Shown here piece by piece: positions 1-15,200 of a DNA stretch of 64,000 nt. Source of the DNA: Siphonodentalium dalli. Its lineage: Eukaryota > Mollusca > Scaphopoda > Gadilida > Siphonodentaliidae. The stretch is from positions 133,195,282 to 133,259,281 of the forward strand of contig CP136062.1 in NCBI GenBank assembly GCA_032622095.1, read 5' to 3'. The notes under the pieces are model-generated. The model did not search any database, was not told where the DNA came from, and saw only the letters and a program-made list of their open reading frames with translations. The position numbers and the translations under genes were made by a program. The stretch's first letter is position 1, and the number at the start of each line of letters is the position of its first letter.

Positions 1-2894
1 ATAAAATTTGATAGAGTTATGGCCCTTAATTAGTCATTTTTCACGAATTTTCAGCTCGTTAGCGCGATAACTTCAACAAACGTTATTCGATTTGATTGAA
101 ATTTGGTATATAGGTGTCTCCCAAGAATATCTAGGATGAGTTCGAAAACCGGCCTGGTCCGATAAAATTTGATAGAGTTATGACCCTTAATTAGTCATTT
201 TTCACGAATTTTCAGCTCGTTAGCGCGATAACTTCAACAAACTTATCCGATTGAATTGAAATTTGGTACATAGGTGTCTCCCAAGAATATCTCGGTGGAG
301 TTCGAAAACCGGCCTGGTCCGATAAAATTTGATAGAGTTATGGCCCTTAATTAGTCATTTTTCACGAATTTTCAGCTCGTTAGCGCGACAACTTCAACAA
401 ACGTTATCCGATTTGATTGAAATTTGGTATATAGGTGTCTCCCAAGAATATCTCGGTCGAGTTCGAAAACCGGCCTGGTCCGATAAAATTTGATAGAGTT
501 ATGGCCCTTAATTAGTCATTTTTCACGAATTTTCAGCTCGTTAGCGCGATAACTTCAACAAACGTTATCCGATTTGATTGAAATTTGGTATATAGGTGTC
601 TCCCAAGAATATCTCGGACGAGTTCGAAAACCGGCCTGGTCCGATAAAATTTGATAGAGTTATGGCCCTTAATTAGTCATTTTTCACGAATTTTCAGCTC
701 GTTAGCGCGATAACTTCAACAAACGTTATCCGATTTGATTGAAATTTGGTATATAGGTGTCTCCCAAGAATATCTCGGAGGAGTTCGAAAACCGGCCTGG
801 TCCGATAAAATTTGATAGAGTTATGGCCCTTAATTAGTCATTTTTCACGAATTTTCAGCTCGTTAGCGCGATAACTTCAACAAACGTTATCCGATTTGAT
901 TGAAATTTGGTATATAGGTGTCTCCCAAGAATATCTCGGACGAGTACGAAAACCGGCCTGGTCCGATAAAATTTGATAGTTATGGCCCTTAATTAGTCAT
1001 TTTTCACGAATTTTCAGCTCGTTAGCGCAACAACTTCAACAAACGTTATCTGATTCGATTGAAATTTGGGATATAGGTGTCTCCCAAGAATATCTCGGAC
1101 GAGTTCGAAAACCGGCCTGGTCCGATAAAATTTGATAGAGTTATGGCCCTTAATTAGTCATTTTTCACGAATTTTCAGCTCGTTAGCGCGATAACTTCAA
1201 CAAACGTTATCCGATTTGATTGAAATTTGGTATATAGGTGTCTCCCAAGAATGTCTCGGACAAGTTCGAAAACCGGCCTGGTCTGATAAAATTTGATAGA
1301 GTTATGGCCCTTAATTAGTCATTTTTCACGAATTTTCAGCTCGTTAGCGCGATAACTTCAACAAACGTTATCCGATTCGATTGAAATTTGGTACATAGGT
1401 GTCTCCCAAGAATATCTCGGTCGAGTTCGAAAACCGGCCTGGTCCGATAAAATTTGATAGAGTTATGGCCCTTAATTAGTCATTTTTCACGAATTTTCAG
1501 CTCGTTAGCGCGATAACTTCAACAAACGTTATTCGATTTGATTGAAATTTGGTATATAGGTGTCTCCCAAGAATATCTAGGATGAGTTCGAAAACCGGCC
1601 TGGTCCGATAAAATTTGATAGAGTTATGACCCTTAATTAGTCATTTTTCACGAATTTTCAGCTCGTTAGCGCGATAACTTCAACAAACTTATCCGATTGA
1701 ATTGAAATTTGGTACATAGGTGTCTCCCAAGAATATCTCGGTGGAGTTCGAAAACCGGCCTGGTCCGATAAAATTTGATAGAGTTATGGCCCTTAATTAG
1801 TCATTTTTCACGAATTTTCAGCTCGTTAGCGCGACAACTTCAACAAACGTTATCCGATTTGATTGAAATTTGGTATATAGGTGTCTCCCAAGAATATCTC
1901 GGTCGAGTTCGAAAACCGGCCTGGTCCGATAAAATTTGATAGAGTTATGGCCCTTAATTAGTCATTTTTCACGAATTTTCAGCTCGTTAGCGCGATAACT
2001 TCAACAAACGTTATCCGATTTGATTGAAATTTGGTATATAGGTGTCTCCCAAGAATATCTCGGACGAGTTCGAAAACCGGCCTGGTCCGATAAAATTTGA
2101 TAGAGTTATGGCCCTTAATTAGTCATTTTTCACGAATTTTCAGCTCGTTAGCGCGATAACTTCAACAAACGTTATCCGATTTGATTGAAATTTGGTATAT
2201 AGGTGTCTCCCAAGAATATCTCGGAGGAGTTCGAAAACCGGCCTGGTCCGATAAAATTTGATAGAGTTATGGCCCTTAATTAGTCATTTTTCACGAATTT
2301 TCAGCTCGTTAGCGCGACAACTTCAACAAACGTTATCTGATTTGATTGAAATTTGGTATATAGGTGTCTCCCAAGAATATCTCGGTCGAGTTCGAAAACC
2401 GGCCTGGTCCGATAAAATTTGATAGAGTTATGGCCCTTAATTAGTCATTTTTCACAAATTTTCAGCTCGTTAGCGCGATAACTTCAACAAACGTTATCTG
2501 ATTTGATTGAAATTTGGTATATAGGTGTCTCCCAAGAATATCTCGGACGAGTTCGAAAACCGGCCTGGTCCGATAAAATTTGATAGAGTTATGGCCCTTA
2601 ATTAGTCATTTTTCACGAATTTTCAGCTCGTTAGCGCAACAACTTCAACAAACGTTATCCGATTTGATTGAAATTTGGTATATAGGTGTCTCCCAAGAAT
2701 ATCTCGGTCGAGTTCGAAAACCGGCCTGGTCCGATAAAATTTGATAGAGTTATGGCCCTTAATTAGTCATTTTTCACGAATTTTCAGCTCGTTAGCGCAA
2801 CAACTTCAACAAACGTTATCCGATTTGATTGAAATTTGGTATATAGGTGTCTCCCAAGAATATCTCGGTCGAGTTCGAAAACCGGCCTGGTCCG

Positions 2895-3218
2895 ATAAAA
2901 TTTGATAGAGTTATGGCCCTTAATTAGTCATTTTTTCACGAATTTTCAGCTCGTTAGCGCGATAACTTCAACAAACGTCATCCGATTCAACTAAAATTTG
3001 GTATATAAGTGTCTTCCAATAATATCCTGGACGAGTTCGAAAACCAGCCTGGCCCAATACAATTTGATAGAGTTATTTGCCCTTAATTAGTCATTTTTCG
3101 TGAATTTTTAGCTCGTTAGCGCGATAACTTCAACAAACGTCCTCCGATTTGTTTAAAATTTGGAATAGACATACTTGCCAAGAATATTTCGGACGAGTTC
3201 GAAAACCAGCATGGCCCG
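2895..3218 (+). repeat. Divergent satellite dimer, higher-order-repeat marker (first of eight)
   Basis: Two adjacent 162-bp monomers differ strongly from the rest. The first carries CATCCGATTCAACTAAAA and CTTCCAATAATATCCTGG. The second carries TTATTTGCCC, TTTTCGTGAATTTTTAG and GGAATAGACATACTTGCC. The same pair recurs starting at 4507, 5958, 7087, 9181, 12081, 15950 and 18854. Distances between copies are about 1612, 1451, 1129, 2094, 2900, 3870 and 2903 bp, close to 10, 9, 7, 13, 18, 24 and 18 monomers. The pair therefore marks higher-order units of variable length, as unequal exchange would produce. Confidence 0.93.
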
Positions 3219-6200
3219 ATAAAATTTGATAGAGTTATGGCCCTTAATTAGTCATTTTTCACGAATTTTCAGCTCGTTAGCGCAACAACTTCAACAAACG
3301 TTAACCGATTTGATTGAAATTTGGTATATAGGTGTCTCCCAAGAATATCTCGGACGAGTTCGAAAACCGGCCTGGTCCGATAAAATTTGATAGAGTTATG
3401 GCCCTTAATTAGTCATTTTTCACGAATTTTCAGCTCGTTAGCGCGATAACTTCAACAAACGTTATCCGATTTGATTGAAATTTGGTATATAGGTGTCTCC
3501 CAAGAATATCTCGGACGAGTTCGAAAACCGGCCTGGTCCGATAAAATTTGATAGAGTTATGGCCCTTAATTAGTCATTTTTCACGAATTTTCAGCTCGTT
3601 AGCGCGATAACTTCAACAAACGTTATCCGATTTGATTGAAATTTGGTATATAGGTGTCTCCCAAGAATATCTCGGAGGAGTTCGAAAACCGGCCTGGTCC
3701 GATAAAATTTGATAGAGTTATGGCCCTTAATTAGTCATTTTTCACGAATTTTCAGCTCGTTAGCGCGACAACTTCAACAAACGTTATCCGATTTGATTGA
3801 AATTTGGTATATAGGTGTCTCCCAAGAATATCTCGGTCGAGTTCGAAAACCGGCCTGGTCCGATAAAATTTGATAGAGTTATGGCCCTTAATTAGTCATT
3901 TTTCACGAATTTTCAGCTCGTTAGCGCGATAACTTCAACAAACGTTATCCGATTTGATTGAAATTTGGTATATAGGTGTCTCCCAAGAATATCTCGGACG
4001 AGTTCGAAAACCGGCCTGGCCCAATACAATTTGATAGAGTTATGGCCCTTAATTAGTCATTTTTCACGAATTTTCAGCTCGTTAGCGCGATAACTTCAAC
4101 AAACGTTATCCGATTTGATTGAAATTTGGTATATAGGTGTCTCCCAAGAATATCTCGGACGAGTTCGAAAACCGGCCTGGTCCGATAAAATTTGATAGAG
4201 TTATGGCCCTTAATTAGTCATTTTTCACGAATTTTCAGCTCGTTAGCGCAACAACTTCAACAAACGTTATCCGATTTGATTGAAATTTGGTATATAGGTG
4301 TCTCCCAAGAATATCTCGGTCGAGTTCGAAAACCGGCCTGGTCCGATAAAATTTGATAGAGTTATGGCCCTTAATTAGTCATTTTTCACGAATTTTCAGC
4401 TCGTTAGCGCAACAACTTCAACAAACGTTATCCGATTTGATTGAAATTTGGTATATAGGTGTCTCCCAAGAATATCTCGGTCGAGTTCGAAAACCGGCCT
4501 GGTCCGATAAAATTTGATAGAGTTATGGCCCTTAATTAGTCATTTTTTCACGAATTTTCAGCTCGTTAGCGCGATAACTTCAACAAACGTCATCCGATTC
4601 AACTAAAATTTGGTATATAAGTGTCTTCCAATAATATCCTGGACGAGTTCGAAAACCAGCCTGGCCCAATACAATTTGATAGAGTTATTTGCCCTTAATT
4701 AGTCATTTTTCGTGAATTTTTAGCTCGTTAGCGCGATAACTTCAACAAACGTCCTCCGATTTGTTTAAAATTTGGAATAGACATACTTGCCAAGAATATT
4801 TCGGACGAGTTCGAAAACCAGCATGGCCCGATAAAATTTGATAGAGTTATGGCCCTTAATTAGTCATTTTTCACGAATTTTCAGCTCGTTAGCGCAACAA
4901 CTTCAACAAACGTTATCCGATTTGATTGAAATTTGGTATATAGGTGTCTCCCGAGAATATCTCGGACGAGTTCGAAAACCGGCCTGGTCCGATAAAATTT
5001 GATAGAGTTATGGCCCTTAATTAGTCATTTTTCACAAATTTTCAGCTCGTTAGCGCGATAACTTCAACAAACGTTATCCGATTTGATTGAAATTTGGTAT
5101 ATAGGTGTCTCCCAAGAATATCTCGGACGAGTACGAAAACCGGCCTGGTCCGATAAAATTTGATAGAGTTATGGCCCTTAATTAGTCATTTTTCACGAAT
5201 TTTCAGCTCGTTAGCGCAACAACTTCAACAAACGTTATCTGATTCGATTGAAATTTGGGATATAGGTGTCTCCCAAGAATATCTCGGACGAGTTCGAAAA
5301 CCGGCCTGGTCCGATAAAATTTGATAGAGTTATGGCCCTTAATTAGTCATTTTTCACGAATTTTCAGCTCGTTAGCGCGATAACTTCAACAAACGTTATC
5401 CGATTTGATTGAAATTTGGTATATAGGTGTCTCCCAAGAATGTCTCGGACGAGTTCGAAAACCGGCCTGGTCTGATAAAATTTGATAGAGTTATGGCCCT
5501 TAATTAGTCATTTTTCACGAATTTTCAGCTCGTTAGCGCGATAACTTCAACAAACGTTATCCGATTCGATTGAAATTTGGTACATAGGTGTCTCCCAAGA
5601 ATATCTCGGTCGAGTTCGAAAACCGGCCTGGTCCGATAAAATTTGATAGAGTTATGGCCCTTAATTAGTCATTTTTCACGAATTTTCAGCTCGTTAGCGC
5701 GATAACTTCAACAAACGTTATTCGATTTGATTGAAATTTGGTATATAGGTGTCTCCCAAGAATATCTAGGATGAGTTCGAAAACCGGCCTGGTCCGATAA
5801 AATTTGATAGAGTTATGGCCCTTAATTAGTCATTTTTCACGAATTTTCAGCTCGTTAGCGCAACAACTTCAACAAACGTTATCCGATTTGATTGAAATTT
5901 GGTATATAGGTGTCTCCCAAGAATATCTCGGTCGAGTTCGAAAACCGGCCTGGTCCGATAAAATTTGATAGAGTTATGGCCCTTAATTAGTCATTTTTTC
6001 ACGAATTTTCAGCTCGTTAGCGCGATAACTTCAACAAACGTCATCCGATTCAACTAAAATTTGGTATATAAGTGTCTTCCAATAATATCCTGGACGAGTT
6101 CGAAAACCAGCCTGGCCCAATACAATTTGATAGAGTTATTTGCCCTTAATTAGTCATTTTTCGTGAATTTTTAGCTCGTTAGCGCGATAACTTCAACAAA

Positions 6201-9200
6201 CGTCCTCCGATTTGTTTAAAATTTGGAATAGACATACTTGCCAAGAATATTTCGGACGAGTTCGAAAACCAGCATGGCCCGATAAAATTTGATAGAGTTA
6301 TGGCCCTTAATTAGTCATTTTTCACGAATTTTCAGCTCGTTAGCGCAACAACTTCAACAAACGTTATCCGATTTGATTGAAATTTGGTATATAGGTGTCT
6401 CCCAAGAATATCTCGGTCGAGTTCGAAAACCGGCCTGGTCCGATAAAATTTGATAGAGTTATGGCCCTTAATTAGTCATTTTTCACGAATTTTCAGCTCG
6501 TTAGCGCGATAACTTCAACAAACGTTATCCGATTTGATTGAAATTTGGTATATAGGTGTCTCCCAAGAATATCTCGGACGAGTTCGAAAACCGGCCTGGC
6601 CCAATACAATTTGATAGAGTTATGGCCCTTAATTAGTCATTTTTCACGAATTTTCAGCTCGTTAGCGCGATAACTTCAACAAACGTTATCCGATTTGATT
6701 GAAATTTGGTATATAGGTGTCTCCCAAGAATATCTCGGACGAGTTCGAAAACCGGCCTGGTCCGATAAAATTTGATAGAGTTATGGCCCTTAATTAGTCA
6801 TTTTTCACGAATTTTCAGCTCGTTAGCGCAACAACTTCAACAAACGTTATCCGATTTGATTGAAATTTGGTATATAGGTGTCTCCCAAGAATATCTCGGT
6901 CGAGTTCGAAAACCGGCCTGGTCCGATAAAATTTGATAGAGTTATGGCCCTTAATTAGTCATTTTTCACGAATTTTCAGCTCGTTAGCGCAACAACTTCA
7001 ACAAACGTTATCCGATTTGATTGAAATTTGGTATATAGGTGTCTCCCAAGAATATCTCGGTCGAGTTCGAAAACCGGCCTGGTCCGATAAAATTTGATAG
7101 AGTTATGGCCCTTAATTAGTCATTTTTTCACGAATTTTCAGCTCGTTAGCGCGATAACTTCAACAAACGTCATCCGATTCAACTAAAATTTGGTATATAA
7201 GTGTCTTCCAATAATATCCTGGACGAGTTCGAAAACCAGCCTGGCCCAATACAATTTGATAGAGTTATTTGCCCTTAATTAGTCATTTTTCGTGAATTTT
7301 TAGCTCGTTAGCGCGATAACTTCAACAAACGTCCTCCGATTTGTTTAAAATTTGGAATAGACATACTTGCCAAGAATATTTCGGACGAGTTCGAAAACCA
7401 GCATGGCCCGATAAAATTTGATAGAGTTATGGCCCTTAATTAGTCATTTTTCACGAATTTTCAGCTCGTTAGCGCAACAACTTCAACAAACGTTATCCGA
7501 TTTGATTGAAATTTGGTATATAGGTGTCTCCCGAGAATATCTCGGACGAGTTCGAAAACCGGCCTGGTCCGATAAAATTTGATAGAGTTATGGCCCTTAA
7601 TTAGTCATTTTCACAAATTTTCAGCTCGTTAGCGCGATAACTTCAACAAACGTTATCCGATTTGATTGAAATTTGGTATATAGGTGTCTCCCAAGAATAT
7701 CTCGGACGAGTACGAAAACCGGCCTGGTCCGATAAAATTTGATAGAGTTATGGCCCTTAATTAGTCATTTTTCACGAATTTTCAGCTCGTTAGCGCAACA
7801 ACTTCAACAAACGTTATCTGATTCGATTGAAATTTGGGATATAGGTGTCTCCCAAGAATATCTCGGACGAGTTCGAAAACCGGCCTGGTCCGATAAAATT
7901 TGATAGAGTTATGGCCCTTAATTAGTCATTTTTCACGAATTTTCAGCTCGTTAGCGCGATAACTTCAACAAACGTTATCCGATTTGATTGAAATTTGGTA
8001 TATAGGTGTCTCCCAAGAATGTCTCGGACGAGTTCGAAAACCGGCCTGGTCTGATAAAATTTGATAGAGTTATGGCCCTTAATTAGTCATTTTTCACGAA
8101 TTTTCAGCTCGTTAGCGCGATAACTTCAACAAACGTTATCCGATTCGATTGAAATTTGGTACATAGGTGTCTCCCAAGAATATCTCGGTCGAGTTCGAAA
8201 ACCGGCCTGGTCCGATAAAATTTGATAGAGTTATGGCCCTTAATTAGTCATTTTTCACGAATTTTCAGCTCGTTAGCGCGATAACTTCAACAAACGTTAT
8301 TCGATTTGATTGAAATTTGGTATATAGGTGTCTCCCAAGAATATCTAGGATGAGTTCGAAAACCGGCCTGGTCCGATAAAATTTGATAGAGTTATGACCC
8401 TTAATTAGTCATTTTTCACGAATTTTCAGCTCGTTAGCGCGATAACTTCAACAAACGTTATCCGATTTGATTGAAATTTGGTATATAGGTGTCTCCCAAG
8501 AATATCTCGGAGGAGTTCGAAAACCGGCCTGGTCCGATAAAATTTGATAGAGTTATGGCCCTTAATTAGTCATTTTTCACGAATTTTCAGCTCGTTAGCG
8601 CGACAACTTCAACAAACGTTATCTGATTTGATTGAAATTTGGTATATAGGTGTCTCCCAAGAATATCTCGGTCGAGTTCGAAAACCGGCCTGGTCCGATA
8701 AAATTTGATAGAGTTATGGCCCTTAATTAGTCATTTTTCACAAATTTTCAGCTCGTTAGCGCGATAACTTCAACAAACGTTATCTGATTTGATTGAAATT
8801 TGGTATATAGGTGTCTCCCAAGAATATCTCGGACGAGTTCGAAAACCGGCCTGGTCCGATAAAATTTGATAGAGTTATGGCCCTTAATTAGTCATTTTTC
8901 ACGAATTTTCAGCTCGTTAGCGCAACAACTTCAACAAACGTTATCCGATTTGATTGAAATTTGGTATATAGGTGTCTCCCAAGAATATCTCGGTCGAGTT
9001 CGAAAACCGGCCTGGTCCGATAAAATTTGATAGAGTTATGGCCCTTAATTAGTCATTTTTCACGAATTTTCAGCTCGTTAGCGCAACAACTTCAACAAAC
9101 GTTATCCGATTTGATTGAAATTTGGTATATAGGTGTCTCCCAAGAATATCTCGGTCGAGTTCGAAAACCGGCCTGGTCCGATAAAATTTGATAGAGTTAT

Positions 9201-12200
9201 GGCCCTTAATTAGTCATTTTTTCACGAATTTTCAGCTCGTTAGCGCGATAACTTCAACAAACGTCATCCGATTCAACTAAAATTTGGTATATAAGTGTCT
9301 TCCAATAATATCCTGGACGAGTTCGAAAACCAGCCTGGCCCAATACAATTTGATAGAGTTATTTGCCCTTAATTAGTCATTTTTCGTGAATTTTTAGCTC
9401 GTTAGCGCGATAACTTCAACAAACGTCCTCCGATTTGTTTAAAATTTGGAATAGACATACTTGCCAAGAATATTTCGGACGAGTTCGAAAACCAGCATGG
9501 CCCGATAAAATTTGATAGAGTTATGGCCCTTAATTAGTCATTTTTCACGAATTTTCAGCTCGTTAGCGCAACAACTTCAACAAACGTTAACCGATTTGAT
9601 TGAAATTTGGTATATAGGTGTCTCCCAAGAATATCTCGGACGAGTTCGAAAACCGGCCTGGTCCGATAAAATTTGATAGAGTTATGGCCCTTAATTAGTC
9701 ATTTTTCACGAATTTTCAGCTCGTTAGCGCGATAACTTCAACAAACGTTATCCGATTTGATTGAAATTTGGTATATAGGTGTCTCCCAAGAATATCTCGG
9801 ACGAGTTCGAAAACCGGCCTGGTCCGATAAAATTTGATAGAGTTATGGCCCTTAATTAGTCATTTTTCACGAATTTTCAGCTCGTTAGCGCAACAACTTC
9901 AACAAACGTTATCTGATTCGATTGAAATTTGGGATATAGGTGTCTCCCAAGAATATCTCAGACGAGTTCGAAAACGGGCCTGGTCCGATAAAATTTGATA
10001 GAGTTATGGCCCTTAATTAGACATTTTTCACGAATTTTCAGCTCGTTAGCGCGATAACTTCAACAAACGTTATTCGATTTGATTGAAATTTGGTATATAG
10101 GTGTCTCCCAAGAATATCTCGGACGAGTTCGAAAACCGGCCTGGTCCGATAAAATTTGATAGAGTTATGGCCCTTAATTAGTCATTTTTCACGAATTTTC
10201 AGCTCGTTAGCGCGATAACTTCAACAAACGTTATCCGATTTGATTGAAATTTGGTATATAGGTGTCTCCCAAGAATGTCTCGGACGAGTTCGAAAACCGG
10301 CCTGGTCTGATAAAATTTGATAGAGTTATGGCCCTTAATTAGTCATTTTTCACGAATTTTCAGCTCGTTACCGCGATAACTTCAACAAACGTTATCCGAT
10401 TTGATTGAAATTTGGTACATAGGTGTCTCCCAAGAATATCTCGGACGAGTTCGAAAACCGGCCTGGTCCGATAAAATTTGATAGAGTTATGGCCCTTAAT
10501 TAGTCATTTTTCACGAATTTTCAGCTCGTTAGCGCGATAACTTCAACAAACGTTATTCGATTTGATTGAAATTTGGTATATAGGTGTCTCCCAAGAATAT
10601 CTAGGATGAGTTCGAAAACCGGCCTGGTCCGATAAAATTTGATAGAGTTATGACCCTTAATTAGTCATTTTTCACGAATTTTCAGCTCGTTAGCGCGATA
10701 ACTTCAACAAACGTTATCCGATTGAATTGAAATTTGGTACATAGGTGTCTCCCAAGAATATCTCGGAGGAGTTCGAAAACCGGCCTGGTCCGATAAAATT
10801 TGATAGAGTTATGGCCCTTAATTAGTCATTTTTCACGAATTTTCAGCTCGTTAGCGCGACAACTTCAACAAACGTTATCCGATTTGATTGAAATTTGGTA
10901 TATAGGTGTCTCCCAAGAATATCTCGGTCGTGTTCGAAAACCGGCCTGGTCCGATAAAATTTGATAGAGTTATGGCCCTTAATTAGTAATTTTTCACGAA
11001 TTTTCAGCTCGTTAGCGCGATAACTTCAACAAACGTTATCCGATTTGATTGAAATTTGGTATATAGGTGTCTCCCAAGAATATCTCGGACGAGTTCGAAA
11101 ACCGGCCTGGTCCGATAAAATTTGATAGAGTTATGGCCCTTAATTAGTCATTTTTCACGAATTTTCAGCTCGTTAGCGCGATAACTTCAACAAACGTTAT
11201 CCGATTTGATTGAAATTTGGTATATAGGTGTCTCCCAAGAATATCTCGGAGGAGTTCGAAAACCGGCCTGGTCCGATAAAATTTGATAGAGTTATGGCCC
11301 TTAATTAGTCATTTTTCACGAATTTTCAGCTCGTTAGCGCGACAACTTCAACAAACGTTATCCGATTTGATTGAAATTTGGTATATAGGTGTCTCCCAAG
11401 AATATCTCGGTCGAGTTCGAAAACCGGCCTGGTCCGATAAAATTTGATAGAGTTATGGCCCTTAATTAGTCATTTTTCACGAATTTTCAGCTCGTTAGCG
11501 CGATAACTTCAACAAACGTTATCCGATTTGATTGAAATTTGGTATATAGGTGTCTCCCAAGAATATCTCGGACGAGTTCGAAAACCGGCCTGGCCCAATA
11601 CAATTTGATAGAGTTATGGCCCTTAATTAGTCATTTTTCACGAATTTTCAGCTCGTTAGCGCGATAACTTCAACAAACGTTATCCGATTTGATTGAAATT
11701 TGGTATATAGGTGTCTCCCAAGAATATCTCGGACGAGTTCGAAAACCGGCCTGGTCCGATAAAATTTGATAGAGTTATGGCCCTTAATTAGTCATTTTTC
11801 ACGAATTTTCAGCTCGTTAGCGCAACAACTTCAACAAACGTTATCCGATTTGATTGAAATTTGGTATATAGGTGTCTCCCAAGAATATCTCGGTCGAGTT
11901 CGAAAACCGGCCTGGTCCGATAAAATTTGATAGAGTTATGGCCCTTAATTAGTCATTTTTCACGAATTTTCAGCTCGTTAGCGCAACAACTTCAACAAAC
12001 GTTATCCGATTTGATTGAAATTTGGTATATAGGTGTCTCCCAAGAATATCTCGGTCGAGTTCGAAAACCGGCCTGGTCCGATAAAATTTGATAGAGTTAT
12101 GGCCCTTAATTAGTCATTTTTTCACGAATTTTCAGCTCGTTAGCGCGATAACTTCAACAAACGTCATCCGATTCAACTAAAATTTGGTATATAAGTGTCT

Positions 12201-15200
12201 TCCAATAATATCCTGGACGAGTTCGAAAACCAGCCTGGCCCAATACAATTTGATAGAGTTATTTGCCCTTAATTAGTCATTTTTCGTGAATTTTTAGCTC
12301 GTTAGCGCGATAACTTCAACAAACGTCCTCCGATTTGTTTAAAATTTGGAATAGACATACTTGCCAAGAATATTTCGGACGAGTTCGAAAACCAGCATGG
12401 CCCGATAAAATTTGATAGAGTTATGGCCCTTAATTAGTCATTTTTCACGAATTTTCAGCTCGTTAGCGCAACAACTTCAACAAACGTTATCCGATTTGAT
12501 TGAAATTTGGTATATAGGTGTCTCCCGAGAATATCTCGGACGAGTTCGAAAACCGGCCTGGTCCGATAAAATTTGATAGAGTTATGGCCCTTAATTAGTC
12601 ATTTTTCACAAATTTTCAGCTCGTTAGCGCGATAACTTCAACAAACGTTATCCGATTTGATTGAAATTTGGTATATAGGTGTCTCCCAAGAATATCTCGG
12701 ACGAGTACGAAAACCGGCCTGGTCCGATAAAATTTGATAGAGTTATGGCCCTTAATTAGTCATTTTTCACGAATTTTCAGCTCGTTAGCGCAACAACTTC
12801 AACAAACGTTATCTGATTCGATTGAAATTTGGGATATAGGTGTCTCCCAAGAATATCTCGGACGAGTTCGAAAACCGGCCTGGTCCGATAAAATTTGATA
12901 GAGTTATGGCCCTTAATTAGTCATTTTTCACGAATTTTCAGCTCGTTAGCGCGATAACTTCAACAAACGTTATCCGATTTGATTGAAATTTGGTATATAG
13001 GTGTCTCCCAAGAATGTCTCGGACGAGTTCGAAAACCGGCCTGGTCTGATAAAATTGATAGAGTTATGGCCCTTAATTAGTCATTTTTCACGAATTTTCA
13101 GCTCGTTAGCGCGATAACTTCAACAAACGTTATCCGATTCGATTGAAATTTGGTACATAGGTGTCTCCCAAGAATATCTCGGTCGAGTTCGAAAACCGGC
13201 CTGGTCCGATAAAATTTGATAGAGTTATGGCCCTTAATTAGTCATTTTTCACGAATTTTCAGCTCGTTAGCGCGATAACTTCAACAAACGTTATTCGATT
13301 TGATTGAAATTTGGTATATAGGTGTCTCCCAAGAATATCTAGGATGAGTTCGAAAACCGGCCTGGTCCGATAAAATTTGATAGAGTTATGACCCTTAATT
13401 AGTCATTTTTCACGAATTTTCAGCTCGTTAGCGCGATAACTTCAACAAACTTATCCGATTGAATTGAAATTTGGTACATAGGTGTCTCCCAAGAATATCT
13501 CGGTGGAGTTCGAAAACCGGCCTGGTCCGATAAAATTTGATAGAGTTATGGCCCTTAATTAGTCATTTTTCACGAATTTTCAGCTCGTTAGCGCGACAAC
13601 TTCAACAAACGTTATCCGATTTGATTGAAATTTGGTATATAGGTGTCTCCCAAGAATATCTCGGTCGAGTTCGAAAACCGGCCTGGTCCGATAAAATTTG
13701 ATAGAGTTATGGCCCTTAATTAGTCATTTTTCACGAATTTTCAGCTCGTTAGCGCGATAACTTCAACAAACGTTATCCGATTTGATTGAAATTTGGTATA
13801 TAGGTGTCTCCCAAGAATATCTCGGACGAGTTCGAAAACCGGCCTGGTCCGATAAAAATTTGATAGAGTTATGGCCCTTAATTAGTCATTTTTCACGAAT
13901 TTTCAGCTCGTTAGCGCGATAACTTCAACAAACGTTATCCGATTTGATTGAAATTTGGTATATAGGTGTCTCCCAAGAATATCTCGGAGGAGTTCGAAAA
14001 CCGGCCTGGTCCGATAAAATTTGATAGAGTTATGGCCCTTAATTAGTCATTTTTCACGAATTTTCAGCTCGTTAGCGCGATAACTTCAACAAACGTTATC
14101 CGATTTGATTGAAATTTGGTATATAGGTGTCTCCCAAGAATATCTCGGACGAGTACGAAAACCGGCCTGGTCCGATAAAATTTGATAGAGTTATGGCCCT
14201 TAATTAGTCATTTTTCACGAATTTTCAGCTCGTTAGCGCAACAACTTCAACAAACGTTATCTGATTCGATTGAAATTTGGGATATAGGTGTCTCCCAAGA
14301 ATATCTCGGACGAGTTCGAAAACCGGCCTGGTCCGATAAAATTTGATAGAGTTATGGCCCTTAATTAGTCATTTTTCACGAATTTTCAGCTCGTTAGCGC
14401 GATAACTTCAACAAACGTTATCCGATTTGATTGAAATTTGGTATATAGGTGTCTCCCAAGAATGTCTCGGACAAGTTCGAAAACCGGCCTGGTCTGATAA
14501 AATTTGATAGAGTTATGGCCCTTAATTAGTCATTTTTCACGAATTTTCAGCTCGTTAGCGCGATAACTTCAACAAACGTTATCCGATTCGATTGAAATTT
14601 GGTACATAGGTGTCTCCCAAGAATATCTCGGTCGAGTTCGAAAACCGGCCTGGTCCGATAAAATTTGATAGAGTTATGGCCCTTAATTAGTCATTTTTCA
14701 CGAATTTTCAGCTCGTTAGCGCGATAACTTCAACAAACGTTATTCGATTTGATTGAAATTTGGTATATAGGTGTCTCCCAAGAATATCATATCTAGGATG
14801 AGTTCGAAAACCGGCCTGGTCCGATAAAATTTGATAGAGTTATGACCCTTAATTAGTCATTTTTCACGAATTTTCAGCTCGTTAGCGCGATAACTTCAAC
14901 AAACTTATCCGATTGAATTGAAATTTGGTACATAGGTGTCTCCCAAGAATATCTCGGTGGAGTTCGAAAACCGGCCTGGTCCGATAAAATTTGATAGAGT
15001 TATGGCCCTTAATAGTCATTTTCACGAATTTTCAGCTCGTTAGCGCGACAACTTCAACAAACGTTATCCGATTTGATTGAAATTTGGTATATAGGTGTCT
15101 CCCAAGAATATCTCGGTCGAGTTCGAAAACCGGCCTGGTCCGATAAAATTTGATAGAGTTATGGCCCTTAATTAGTCATTTTTCACGAATTTTCAGCTCG